Source: Roseovarius indicus (lineage in GTDB: Bacteria; Pseudomonadota; Alphaproteobacteria; Rhodobacterales; Rhodobacteraceae). Taken from it: a stretch of DNA of 64,000 nt. Shown piece after piece: positions 1 through 7,420 of this stretch (positions are counted from its first letter, which is position 1; every line of letters begins with the position of its first letter). The position numbers and the translations under genes are program-made. The stretch covers positions 386,821-450,820 of the forward strand of contig NZ_CP031599.1 in the NCBI RefSeq assembly GCF_008728195.1. Reading direction: 5' to 3'. The notes below the pieces were generated by a model. It worked only from the letters and a program-made list of their open reading frames with translations. It had not been told where the DNA came from and made no database searches.

Positions 1-58
1 TTGATTTTGTTCTTGTTATGTTCTATTTTCAGAGCCAAGCCAGAAAGGGGGTTCCACC

Positions 59-355
59 ATGGAAAGCAGCACCCGCGCCCTGCCCGTAACACCCAAGCAG
101 ATTGCCTATGCGCGGTCGCTCGCCCTGCGCAACCGGACGCTCCTGCTCTGGGAGGTTCAGCAAGACCGGCGATCTTTGAGCGCTTGGATCGAGGTTCAGG
201 CCCGGCTGAAGCCTGTATCGGACATGGACCGGCTGCCCACGTCCAAGCAAGTAGCCTTCGCGGAGAAACTCGCCCGGATCAAACGGCGCGCCGTTCCGGA
301 CGAATGCTTCCGCGACAAGGGGCTCATGTCGAAGTGGATCGACGGGAATAAGTGA
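59..355 (+). CDS. Hypothetical protein, 98 aa
   Basis: A 98-residue basic cytoplasmic protein with no signal peptide or membrane segment. It holds two similar halves: each has a Pro/Thr-x-Lys-Gln-x-Ala-(Tyr/Phe)-Ala start (TPKQIAYARSLA and TSKQVAFAEKLA), followed by Arg/Lys-rich helix and a Trp-Ile element (SAWIE, SKWID). This internal duplication is visible directly and suggests two copies of a small helical fold. The start is supported by a GGGGG-type ribosome site just upstream of the ATG. I do not recognise a function; genes like this occur among accessory genes of alphaproteobacterial plasmids. Confidence 0.7.
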   Translation: MESSTRALPVTPKQIAYARSLALRNRTLLLWEVQQDRRSLSAWIEVQARLKPVSDMDRLPTSKQVAFAEKLARIKRRAVPDECFRDKGLMSKWIDGNK

Positions 356-361
356 TGGGTG

Positions 362-538
362 TCAGTTGGTGGATGGCGAGTCGGCGCACGAATCCACCAA
401 GGCTTCCTTCCGCCTACGAAACGCTGCTCGTAGTGCGTCGGTCGGTGGGGGCGGACAGTCCAACGCCTCAAAGAACGGCTGATGGTCACATGGCTTCAAG
501 TTCGTGACGTCCGCGCTGTTGTCGTTTGCCTGTTTCAT
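362..538 (-). CDS. Small hypothetical protein, 58 aa
   Basis: A short reading frame starting MKQANDN. It is hydrophilic, with a proline run (PPPP) in the middle and a basic segment (RAAFRRRKEAL) near the C-terminus. It lies between the convergent 98-aa gene and the RES toxin gene. A longer version with an upstream start at 622 would overlap the toxin gene, so the internal ATG at 538 is preferred. No family is recognised and the call rests on coding appearance only. Confidence 0.45.
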   Translation of the reverse strand: MKQANDNSADVTNLKPCDHQPFFEALDCPPPPTDALRAAFRRRKEALVDSCADSPSTN

Positions 539-575
539 TTTTTCGGACCCCCAAAGGCGCATGCGCTGTAACTTG

Positions 576-1277
576 TCAGCCGACAGCCGCAATCGAGTAG
601 TGCGGTGTCCCATCCCACACAAGATCCCAAGACGCGCCCGGCCGGACGTTCTGAATTGCGTGGGGCTCGAAGCAGACCAGGCAATTCCCGCCCGGTGCAG
701 GAGCCCGGACCGAAGGGTAAATCAGGCCCTTGGATCCGCCCCGACGTAGATGCTGTGCCAGGCTTTGGCCCTCGGGATACCCGACAGCCGGATCCGGATG
801 CAGCGCCGGATGATCTGCCTCACCGGTCATGTCATCGAAGACGCCGATGAAGTCGGCCAGCAATTCCACATAGCGGGCGCTGTCCTGGAAGCTGCCGGTA
901 AAGCCGAGTTCGCGTGTGCGGTGCCAGGCCACTTCGCTGACAGAAACCCTCACATCCCATGCGCAGTACCACGCGCCGCGCTCCTCGGCGTTGAAGCGGT
1001 TTCCGCCGACGCGGGTGTAAGTGAAGGCTGCGTTGACGTGACTGTCCCCATAGATGCGCAGATCGCGGCTGCGGCGTTGCCAAGCGAGTTCGCGCGGGTC
1101 CAGATGCGGGTTGCGCCCGCGTTCGGCCTGTAGACGCCCACTGGTCAGGCCCTCGATCTCTGCCAAGATCTCCATCTCGTCATCGGTATCGACGAGACCG
1201 CGCAGCGATGGTGGCTTGTGGTAGGTGGCGGGCAGGAGACGAACGAGACCGCGATCGGAAATCTCGGTCTGCTTCAT
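576..1277 (-). CDS. RES-domain toxin
   Basis: A 233-aa protein with the layout of RES-family toxins, which in characterised members degrade NAD+ or modify target proteins. The visible RES-type core is a GGNRFN segment at about residue 90, followed by an aromatic stretch (AWYCAW) and a conserved-looking SVSEVAWHR region where the family keeps its Arg/Glu residues. It is translated after the upstream antitoxin with a 4-nt ATGA overlap, the usual order of RES-Xre modules (antitoxin first). It probably acts as a growth-arresting toxin that stabilises the plasmid. The family call comes from motif layout and context; activity is inferred. Confidence 0.75.
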   Translation of the reverse strand: MKQTEISDRGLVRLLPATYHKPPSLRGLVDTDDEMEILAEIEGLTSGRLQAERGRNPHLDPRELAWQRRSRDLRIYGDSHVNAAFTYTRVGGNRFNAEERGAWYCAWDVRVSVSEVAWHRTRELGFTGSFQDSARYVELLADFIGVFDDMTGEADHPALHPDPAVGYPEGQSLAQHLRRGGSKGLIYPSVRAPAPGGNCLVCFEPHAIQNVRPGASWDLVWDGTPHYSIAAVG

Positions 1278-1675
1278 GCCCCACCACGCAACGCATCAAG
1301 ATAGGTCCGAACCGCGAGGATCTGCGGCAAACCCCCGTCGATGGCGGTGTCGACTGGTCGGCTTCCACCAAAGAGCGGCCCCTTGTTCGGTCGGGTGAAC
1401 CAGCTTTTTGCCAGCGGCTCCGAGAAGTAGAGTTCGAGCGACTTGAAGATGCCAATTACAGCGCTGAGCCGCAGCAGTTGGTCCTTGGTGAGCTCTCCGG
1501 CGAAATCCGGCTTCTTGGCGCGCTTCCATGTGCTCTCTGACATGTCGGCAAGGCCAGCCGCTTCCTTGAGACTGAGACCCCAAGCATCGGCCACGCGTGC
1601 ATAAGCTTTCAACGCGACGGTGTTGATCTGTGCGGGTTCCCGGATTTTCTCTGCAACGTACATGGCGTCCTCCAT
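1274..1675 (-). CDS. Xre/MbcA/ParS-type antitoxin of RES toxin
   Basis: A 133-aa antitoxin. The N-terminal half carries a helix-turn-helix-like region (LSLKEAAGLADMSESTW), and the C-terminal half the DUF2384/MbcA-ParS toxin-binding layout, ending in GGLPQILAVRTYLDAL. It overlaps the RES toxin gene by 4 nt. The ATG at 1675 is chosen because the frame further upstream runs through the operator-like palindrome; an ATG at 1663 is an alternative. Such antitoxins neutralise the toxin by direct binding and usually repress their own operon. Confidence 0.75.
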   Translation of the reverse strand: MEDAMYVAEKIREPAQINTVALKAYARVADAWGLSLKEAAGLADMSESTWKRAKKPDFAGELTKDQLLRLSAVIGIFKSLELYFSEPLAKSWFTRPNKGPLFGGSRPVDTAIDGGLPQILAVRTYLDALRGGA

Positions 1676-1687
1676 TGGCTTCAATAT

Positions 1688-1736
1688 AGTCCATATGGAC
1701 TTACTGTAAAGATCAAATGAACCTTGCACTTTGATC
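1688..1736 (-). promoter_or_regulatory. Putative antitoxin operator: palindrome plus inverted repeat
   Basis: Just upstream of the antitoxin ATG is a perfect 14-bp palindrome, AGTCCATATGGACT (1688-1701). Next to it lies a second inverted repeat, GATCAAA (1711-1717) and TTTGATC (1730-1736), with a 12-nt spacer. Both sit between the antitoxin start and the next gene. Autorepression through palindromes is usual for Xre antitoxins, so the 14-mer is the likely binding site. The palindromes are seen; the regulator is inferred. Confidence 0.5.
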
Positions 1737-1740
1737 ACTG

Positions 1741-2385
1741 TTACCCGAACCGCCGCCCTCCTTCCGTGAACGTATACTCGTTGACGATGATCCCCTCCTC
1801 GATGGCCTCGTCCGAGGTGAGGTGGTCGTATTCGGCTTCGAGCTGGCGGTAGAGCCAGCGGGCCAGATCGCGCAGCGCCTCGGTCACGAGCTCCTCGGCG
1901 TCCTCGGTCGGCGGCTGCCACCTCGGACTGTCCCGCGTGACGTCGATCGACATGGTGTATTCATGGTAGTAGCGGCCACGGTGGCTGGCCTCGGCGGCGA
2001 GTTGGTAGAAGTTTCGCCGCTGGATGGCCTGCAGACGGTCGGCGATGCCATGCAGCGTCGCGTCGGTCGGGGCGTAGTCCCGGATGCGCGTGGCCGCGCC
2101 CTTGGCGTGGGACCAGTAGCCCTCGAAGCAGGCGCCGTCGCCCTGGCTCCAGAAACCGGAAAACCAGATGCAAGGCTTGGCCCGCGCCCCGCCACCCATC
2201 AGGCGGACGGCGGTGGTCTTCAGGCAGATGCCGAGGATTTCGCAGACCCGCTCGAAATCCTCATAGACCGCATCCCACCAGTCGTCGTGGGGTCCAAGGT
2301 CGCGATACCAGTTGCGGGCCTTCTCCTTGGCGGCATCCGAGAGTTCGGGGAACTGGTAGACGGTGGTGCAGATCACCTCAGGCAT
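1741..2385 (-). CDS. Hypothetical plasmid protein, 214 aa
   Basis: A 214-aa acidic cytoplasmic protein, rich in Trp and Tyr. Notable segments are an N-terminal LSDAAKEKARNWYR, a WWDAVYEDFERVCEILG region and a GDGACFEGYW region. Homologues are common on alphaproteobacterial plasmids and phages and, as I recall, are sometimes labelled antitoxin of a stability system. Nothing in the sequence demonstrates that role. The start overlaps the end of the next upstream minus-strand gene by 8 nt, so they are probably cotranscribed. Confidence 0.65.
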   Translation of the reverse strand: MPEVICTTVYQFPELSDAAKEKARNWYRDLGPHDDWWDAVYEDFERVCEILGICLKTTAVRLMGGGARAKPCIWFSGFWSQGDGACFEGYWSHAKGAATRIRDYAPTDATLHGIADRLQAIQRRNFYQLAAEASHRGRYYHEYTMSIDVTRDSPRWQPPTEDAEELVTEALRDLARWLYRQLEAEYDHLTSDEAIEEGIIVNEYTFTEGGRRFG

Positions 2386-2797
2386 CGATGTCCTCCCCGT
2401 TCAATGCGGCGGCCAGCCATTCTTGCGTGCTGGACCAGCCGATGGATTTGCGCGCACCGAGATCGATGGCATGCGCGCCGCCACCAAAGGCGTCGAGTCG
2501 TGGCCGAGAGCAGGTCAGAGAATACTGGAACCCCCAAGGGCCGGTGAGGTCGAGCTCTTCAGCAAGACGCAGGACGAAGCGGATGACGGCTTCGACATCG
2601 CCGTTCCCGTCATCATGGATCCAGAGGCTGCTGCCCTCGGGCGCGTCCTGGCGCATGAGATCGAAGCCAGCGATATCCGGGTCGTCGGCGTCCTGATCCG
2701 CAGCGCGCAGTTCCTGGAACAGCGCGAGTGCACGGGCAGCCTTGTCGGGGCTGCCGACGTCGAGCAGGCACGAGAAATGGGTGAAGTATTCTGCCAT
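2378..2797 (-). CDS. Hypothetical protein, 139 aa
   Basis: A 139-aa acidic protein, 4.4 kb-region member of a minus-strand run of small genes (2873-3951 upstream, 1741-2385 downstream). It has an N-terminal LLDVGSPDKAARALALFQEL helix and a WIHDDGNGDVEAVIRF strand-helix element. There is no signal peptide or transmembrane segment. The ATG is preceded by an AAGGAGG ribosome site (minus strand), which supports both the start and real expression. No known function is recognised. Confidence 0.65.
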   Translation of the reverse strand: MAEYFTHFSCLLDVGSPDKAARALALFQELRAADQDADDPDIAGFDLMRQDAPEGSSLWIHDDGNGDVEAVIRFVLRLAEELDLTGPWGFQYSLTCSRPRLDAFGGGAHAIDLGARKSIGWSSTQEWLAAALNGEDIDA

Positions 2798-2820
2798 GGG
2801 AACCTCCTTAATGGGGAAGA

Positions 2821-2838
2821 CCCGGCCAAGAGGCCGGG
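2821..2838 (-). terminator. Intergenic hairpin, possible terminator or attenuator
   Basis: A perfect 7-bp stem, CCCGGCC / GGCCGGG, with a 4-nt AAGA loop lies between two same-strand genes. On the minus strand it is followed only by a weak pyrimidine stretch (TCTTCCCC), so full termination is doubtful; an attenuating or RNA-stabilising hairpin is equally possible. Confidence 0.4.
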
Positions 2839-2872
2839 TACTGAATCGGGATGAAGGGTCGGCCGGGAGCGA

Positions 2873-3070
2873 TCAGCCGATCGACGTGTCGTCTGCCGCC
2901 TTTCGTGCGGCATGCGCGCAGAGCATTTGCCGGTAGAAATGCTTGCGCGCGGTTCGGAGGCCGCAAACGGCGCGTGTGTTGGGGTGCAGCGCCCGGATCG
3001 CCGCGCGAACCACTGCCAGTGGCGAAGCGGTCAGCGGCAAGCCAAGACTTAGATAAGTGGGATCGGTCAT
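2873..3070 (-). CDS. Small hypothetical protein, 65 aa
   Basis: A 65-aa basic protein with an Ala/Arg-rich central helix (LAVVRAAIRALHP) and several Cys/His residues near the C-terminus (CGLRTARKHF, CAHAARKA). It starts one base after the TGA of the upstream 125-aa gene, so the two are translationally coupled. There is no signal peptide. No family is recognised. Confidence 0.55.
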   Translation of the reverse strand: MTDPTYLSLGLPLTASPLAVVRAAIRALHPNTRAVCGLRTARKHFYRQMLCAHAARKAADDTSIG

Positions 3071-3071
3071 G

Positions 3072-3449
3072 TCACGTTACCTCGACCACGGGCGAGACGA
3101 GATGCGGATCGACCTGTGCCTCGATCCGTTCGGTCCGACCCATCCAAGGCTCGGGCCGAATGGCCTTCACCCAATCGGCGAAGCTCGGAATGAAGCCGAG
3201 GTCTTCCTTCACATGTTGCTCTCCCACCCAGCGGGTCGGGATGATGCGCCCGGTCGAGAGCGAGAGGGTCTGGCCGAAAATCGTCTCGGCCATGAAGATG
3301 CCCTCCGCATGGTGGCGCAGCGCCCGGTGCCGAAAATCGGCCGTGATCTCCTTGCTCTGGTCAAACCAGGAATGCACTGCCATGAAGTCGTCGACCGTGC
3401 CGCCCCATTTCTTCACCGAGGACAGGGCGTGGTGGTAGGGATGTGCCAT
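3072..3449 (-). CDS. Hypothetical plasmid protein, 125 aa (DUF6915-like)
   Basis: A 125-aa protein beginning MAHPYHHALSSVKKWGG. It is His-rich: HPYHHA at the N-terminus, then RHRALRHHAEGIF in the middle, with a conserved-looking WVGEQHVKEDLG segment. The arrangement resembles a family of plasmid and phage proteins that I believe is DUF6915; the number is from memory. His clusters could bind metal, but no catalytic site is evident. It lies in a tight minus-strand run with the 163-aa gene upstream and the 65-aa gene downstream. Confidence 0.6.
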   Translation of the reverse strand: MAHPYHHALSSVKKWGGTVDDFMAVHSWFDQSKEITADFRHRALRHHAEGIFMAETIFGQTLSLSTGRIIPTRWVGEQHVKEDLGFIPSFADWVKAIRPEPWMGRTERIEAQVDPHLVSPVVEVT

Positions 3450-3459
3450 CGCCGCCCCC

Positions 3460-3951
3460 TCAGAAATCGTGGGTGGTGAGTTCGGACGAGGTGAAGCGCT
3501 CGTTGAACTCGAGGTGGATGGAGCGCGCGCGCGCGTCGAAGCAGAATTCGCCGTAAGCCCCGTCGTTGTTTTCCCAACCTCCATGGGTGTCAGACAGCAA
3601 GTCGTAGGCCAGTTGCTCGACGACATCTTCCAGCGAAAGCGCCCGCGTCTCGACCTCCGGGTCGTCCCAGGTCAATGCGGCATAGGCGATCTCGGTCTTG
3701 GGGAAAACAACCTCGGTCTCGCCAGCGTAGGCAGCGATACTCTCAACCTGACCGCTGTCGCCATAGCCGTCGAAACACACAGTCACATGTGTGATGCCCG
3801 CGGCAGTCAGGCCATCGAAGAGGCGCTCCTTGTTGGCCGGTCGCAAAGCTGCGATCCGCGCGTCACGCTCGGACTGCCGAGCCAGCACGGCGGCGAAATC
3901 AATCCTGGACGGCGCCATCGGCGCGGCCAGGGTGGGTTCGATCTTGGACAT
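3460..3951 (-). CDS. Hypothetical plasmid protein, 163 aa (DUF6878-like)
   Basis: A 163-aa protein starting MSKIEPTLAAP. The central part has CFDGYGDSGQVESI, and the C-terminal part has HGGWENNDGAYGEF and FNERF. This pattern (acidic, GYGDSGQ, HGGWENNDGAYG) matches a family common beside plasmid accessory genes of Rhodobacterales, which I believe is DUF6878. The function is unknown. The frame is open far upstream, but the ATG at 3951 is the first one compatible with the neighbouring fragment at 4049-4374. Confidence 0.6.
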   Translation of the reverse strand: MSKIEPTLAAPMAPSRIDFAAVLARQSERDARIAALRPANKERLFDGLTAAGITHVTVCFDGYGDSGQVESIAAYAGETEVVFPKTEIAYAALTWDDPEVETRALSLEDVVEQLAYDLLSDTHGGWENNDGAYGEFCFDARARSIHLEFNERFTSSELTTHDF

Positions 3952-4048
3952 TGGAAACTCCGGAATGAGGAAAGGGATCTGAACCCCGAGGCTCTCTCTC
4001 GTCCTCGCAGGCTCACATCCTCCCCTGCCCTTCTCTGACTCTCGGGCG

Positions 4049-4374
4049 TCACGCCGCGATCTGCAGGGCGCGAGACGCGAAGACACGCCAGAGCGGATCG
4101 ACAAGACGGGCATCGAGAAGGTTGGCGTGGTGCCGCAGCCGTCGCGCGAGGCCATGTTCATGCCACTCGGCCGCCCGCATGGCCTGCGCGCGGGTCTGGC
4201 TGGCCTCGGACACGACGGCGCGGGCTTCGGCGGCATCCGAGACCGGGTGGCACCATGCGACCCCGCCATCACAGGTAGCTCCGGCCAGAACGAGACGGCC
4301 CTCCCGATCGAGGATTGCCAGGATGCGCGGAGCGTCTTCAGGTGTGATATCTTCGGCGTGAATGATTGCCCCCT
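4049..4374 (-). pseudogene. C-terminal fragment of a plasmid gene cut by the transposon
   Basis: An open minus-strand frame ends at TGA 4049-4051 and has no start before the transposon border at 4375. The readable product includes DREGRLVLAGATCDGG, AWCHPVSDAAEAR, HGLARRLRHHANLLDARL and a C-terminal FASRALQIAA. It looks like genuine coding sequence in Rhodobacterales-style codon use. The missing N-terminal part is not found on the other side of the transposon, so the gene was cut and not merely interrupted. Confidence 0.6.
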
Positions 4375-4411
4375 TGTCGCGTAGCCCTTAATTGTGAGAT
4401 GGGAAATCCAA

Positions 4412-5851
4412 GGGAGTGGGCAAAACCTGGGGGTCACGCGGCTCTTTGGTACGCGCCGGTTAGCCGACCGTCGAGAACCGCGGCGCGGACAACGGCCACG
4501 CGGTGGGCTCCCTTGGGCGACCATCTCATGCGGCGGCGCTTGCCCATGCGGGTGTTCCCGATGTCGTCCACGCAGCCCTCTGCCCGGGACGAAGAAATCG
4601 GAAGACCCGCGCGGTACCGCCGACCATAGTCGGTCAGGCTGTCCATGTTGTTTGCAAGGTATGAGTACAGATCGCGGCACCGGGCTTGCACTCGCCGGGC
4701 CGCATCAGTCGCCACGCGGTCATCTGTAGCCAGCCGCGTGCAATCGACCATCAACCATTGGAGACTGGTCGTGGCCGTTAGAACTTTTCCATGCCAAAGG
4801 TACCATCGCAGCGTTTCGGCGGGACGTTTGAACAGCACTGGAATGCCGGAGAAGCCCCTGCTCTGCAGCAGGCCCTTTACGGCGTTCTCAACGTGCTGAA
4901 TGCGCATCGAGATATGCCACCAGTCGAGAATGTGGCGAACCTTTCCACCGACGGCGACGCGCACGAGGTTCGGCAGGGCGGGTTCCCCGTCCGAAATCAC
5001 CGTGACGGTTTGTTTGTGATCCCAACCGAGAGCCCTCAAGTCCTGGCGAAGCTGGCTGGCAGGTGACAGGACTGCCTGCTGAACAAGGCCGAAGCGGCGG
5101 CACTTGTCGTGGCTTTCGATCTTGCCAACCACAACATCGAGGTGTCGCTTCTGGTATTCCGGTCGGCATCGGATATGCGCACCGTCCAGGAAAACCGTCA
5201 ACGCAGACGCCTCTTCGGCGGCCGAAGGAACTACAGGCTGAGTCTGCTCGCTGTCGCAGATCTCCCGGGAGACTTTGCCCAGACGATTGCGCACCGATGT
5301 ATTCACCTGCTTCGCGCAAGGCAGGAAGGTTTCCAGGATTCGTGCCGCTTCCCGGAAGGAATGCCGTGCCCCAAGTTCGGCCTGAAGGCGTTGCAGTTCC
5401 GGAGTCGACCGGTCCGGAAAAAAATGAGCGAGTGGCGAAAGCGGTCCGCCCAGGACGTCGTCGGATTTTGTATCGCAGGCGCAGCGACGAATGCGCGGCG
5501 CCTTGACCTGGAACCTGCCGAAGAGGGTGTCGAGCACCCGAGGCCGATAATCATGTATGGCTCGGACCTCGTCGCAGTCAGGACATATTCTGCTGGCTTC
5601 GGAAACTTCCTCGATCTGGTCGAGCAGGATCGCATTCTGTAATTGCCCCAGGATCGTCTTCGCATCTTCGAGTAACAACCCGAACCCCTCAGGCTGCGTG
5701 CGTCGAAACGGGCGGGACAAACGGCCGAGAGGATGCCTCTTTGTGGTTCCGTTCTCAAAGGTCGTCTCGACTATAATCCGCACGTCCATGGCAGTTCCCC
5801 TCTCAATGAACCACCAACATACACAGACACCCCCAGGTTTTGCCCACTCCC
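4412..5851 (-). mobile_element. ISKra4-like insertion sequence, copy 1 (1,440 bp)
   Basis: The element has terminal inverted repeats GGGAGTGGGCAAAACCTGGG at both ends and a single transposase gene. It is flanked by an 8-bp direct repeat AAATCCAA (4404-4411 and 5852-5859), a target-site duplication that shows insertion into the left end of an older transposon. Copy 2 lies in inverse orientation at 7340-8779. The family call comes from the transposase. Confidence 0.8.
4434..5789 (-). CDS. ISKra4-family transposase, copy 1
   Basis: A 451-aa transposase. It starts MDVRIIVETTFENG, has a zinc-finger-like segment (ICPDCDEV...RIRRCAC) at about 70-110, and a DDE-type core with FLDGAHIRC, ISDGEPALP and a C-terminal SSRAEGCVDDIGNTRMGKRRRM region. 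This order fits ISKra4-family transposases. The protein is intact and identical to the product of copy 2. It reads outward from the inner transposase gene, toward the truncated plasmid gene. Confidence 0.8.
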   Translation of the reverse strand: MDVRIIVETTFENGTTKRHPLGRLSRPFRRTQPEGFGLLLEDAKTILGQLQNAILLDQIEEVSEASRICPDCDEVRAIHDYRPRVLDTLFGRFQVKAPRIRRCACDTKSDDVLGGPLSPLAHFFPDRSTPELQRLQAELGARHSFREAARILETFLPCAKQVNTSVRNRLGKVSREICDSEQTQPVVPSAAEEASALTVFLDGAHIRCRPEYQKRHLDVVVGKIESHDKCRRFGLVQQAVLSPASQLRQDLRALGWDHKQTVTVISDGEPALPNLVRVAVGGKVRHILDWWHISMRIQHVENAVKGLLQSRGFSGIPVLFKRPAETLRWYLWHGKVLTATTSLQWLMVDCTRLATDDRVATDAARRVQARCRDLYSYLANNMDSLTDYGRRYRAGLPISSSRAEGCVDDIGNTRMGKRRRMRWSPKGAHRVAVVRAAVLDGRLTGAYQRAA

Positions 5852-5876
5852 AAATCCAACGAAATCAACGGCTGAG

Positions 5877-5937
5877 TTTTGCCCTTAAATATGAGATTTT
5901 GCCTTTAATTCTGATATTTTTGCCCTTAAACCTGAGA
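5877..5937 (+). repeat. Three direct repeats at the transposon left end
   Basis: Three imperfect copies of TTTTGCCCTTAAATATGAGA lie head to tail at about 5877, 5897 and 5918, roughly 20-21 bp apart. A fourth copy (GCCCTTAATTGTGAGA) is at 4384-4399, beyond IS copy 1, and again inverted near 8800. Arrays of such sites at the ends are typical binding sites for Mu/TniA/TnsB-type transposases. Confidence 0.6.
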
Positions 5938-5968
5938 CAGGGTTCACAGACATTTGCGGCAAATATCG

Positions 5969-7420
5969 ATGAATGATGATGGCGAAGACTGCGTTGCTGT
6001 TGGTGCTGAAGAGGCGCGCAGGGCCGCGGTGCTGCGCCCTCTTGTTCAGGCATATCTCAATGGGACTGGCAGCCTGGAACGTGGCATCAATGACGCCGTT
6101 TGGGAGCTTGGTGTCAGCAGGGCGACGGTCTGGCGTTGGATAAAACGGTTGGCGGAAGAGGGTGGGCGCACCAGCGCTCTGGCTCCGCGGAAACGGGGCC
6201 GCCCGACCGGGACGATGTTAATATCCAGCAAAGTCGAAGCGGTAATCGAGGAGCACCTTCGCCGCTATTTCTTGCGCCGGGAGCGTTCGAGCTTGTCGCG
6301 CGTCGTGACAGAAATCCGCAGCGCTTGCTGGCAGGAGGGCTTGCAACCGCCGACACGGCGAACGGTTCAGCGTCGTCTGGATGCGATGGATGCCCGCGAA
6401 GTTGCGAAGGCACGAGAGGGCGCAAAGGCGGCCCGCCAGAAATTTGCGCCGGTCACAGGTGAGAACAAGGCCAGTATGCCACTGGAGATCGTCCAAATTG
6501 ATCATACACCGGCGGACATCATTCTTGTCGACGGCTTTGAACGCAAACCAATTGGGCGGCCTTGGGTCACGCTGGCGATCGACGTCGCAACGCGGATGGT
6601 GACCGGATATTACACCTCTCTCGAGGCACCTTCGCGTCTGTCAGTGGCGCTTTGCCTGACACAGGCGGTGGCCCTCAAGGAGGAACTTCTTGCGGAATTG
6701 GCGTGCGATGTTCCTTGGCCGGCACAGGGCAAACCGCACAGCATCCACGTCGATAACGGTCGCGATTTCCGGTCGCGCGCCTTTCGGTCGGCCTGTGCGG
6801 ATTGGGGGATCGATCTGGTCTATCGACCGCCAGCAAGTCCTCACTTCGGTGGTCACATCGAACGGTTGATCGGCACCATGATGGGGGCCGTTCACCTGTT
6901 GCCGGGAACAACGCAATCCTCGATCGCGGCAAAGGGCGACTATGACGCCGAAAGCAAGGCCACGATGACGTTGAGCGAATTCGATCGCTGGTTTGCTCTG
7001 GAAATCTGCCGTTACAACAACAGCATTCATTCAAGTCTTGGCTGCACGCCCGTTGCCAAATGGGAGGCGCTCTCAGAGCAAATGACAGGCGACATCCCCT
7101 TCGAGATGGAAGCCTTTCAGGTGAGCTTCCTGCCGAGTGAACTGCGCAAGATCAGGCGTGACGGCATCCATCTGTTCCAGATAAGGTACTGGTCCGATGC
7201 CCTTGCAGGCCACATTGGGCGCGGGGATGGAAAGGTGGTCGTTCGCTACGATCCTCGCGATATCTCAATGATCTGGGTCGAACTGGACGATGGCCGGTAT
7301 GTTGAGGCGCGGTACAGAAACCTGGAAATTCCGCCCGTCGGGAGTGGGCAAAACCTGGGGGTGTCTGTGTATGTTGGTGGTTCATTGAGAGGGGAACTGC
7401 CATGGACGTGCGGATTATAG
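5969..7420 (+). CDS. Mu/TniA-type DDE transposase, C-terminus replaced by IS sequence
   Basis: A transposase of the rve/Mu C-terminal type. The N-terminal part has an HTH region (ELGVSRATVWRWIKRL); the catalytic core shows QIDHTPADI (first Asp), HVDNGRDF (second Asp) and a following GGHIERL (Glu). It resembles the TniA at 53046-54680, with a shared PSRLSVALCL stretch. After about residue 457 the frame enters IS copy 2 at 7340 and ends in IS-encoded residues, so the native C-terminus is lost. The ATG at 5969 is chosen over an upstream TTG. The associated ATPase and TniQ genes are missing, so it is probably inactive. Confidence 0.75.
   Translation: MNDDGEDCVAVGAEEARRAAVLRPLVQAYLNGTGSLERGINDAVWELGVSRATVWRWIKRLAEEGGRTSALAPRKRGRPTGTMLISSKVEAVIEEHLRRYFLRRERSSLSRVVTEIRSACWQEGLQPPTRRTVQRRLDAMDAREVAKAREGAKAARQKFAPVTGENKASMPLEIVQIDHTPADIILVDGFERKPIGRPWVTLAIDVATRMVTGYYTSLEAPSRLSVALCLTQAVALKEELLAELACDVPWPAQGKPHSIHVDNGRDFRSRAFRSACADWGIDLVYRPPASPHFGGHIERLIGTMMGAVHLLPGTTQSSIAAKGDYDAESKATMTLSEFDRWFALEICRYNNSIHSSLGCTPVAKWEALSEQMTGDIPFEMEAFQVSFLPSELRKIRRDGIHLFQIRYWSDALAGHIGRGDGKVVVRYDPRDISMIWVELDDGRYVEARYRNLEIPPVGSGQNLGVSVYVGGSLRGELPWTCGL

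Larger units (their letters stand above)
4375..5851. repeat. Left arm of perfect 1,477-bp inverted repeat
   Basis: The arm starts TGTCGCGTAGCCC, contains 37 bp of transposon end and one complete IS copy, and matches the reverse complement of 7340-8816. The match breaks inside the IS border (5852 against 7339) and outside the TGT...ACA border (4374 against 8817). The encoded 451-aa proteins of the two arms are identical. Confidence 0.85.

Noticed and set aside
3460-4680. A 406-aa minus-strand frame running from the small plasmid gene into IS copy 1
   Set aside because: Only the last 163 residues from ATG 3951 look coding; the rest is antisense or out of frame with the IS transposase and crosses the transposon border.
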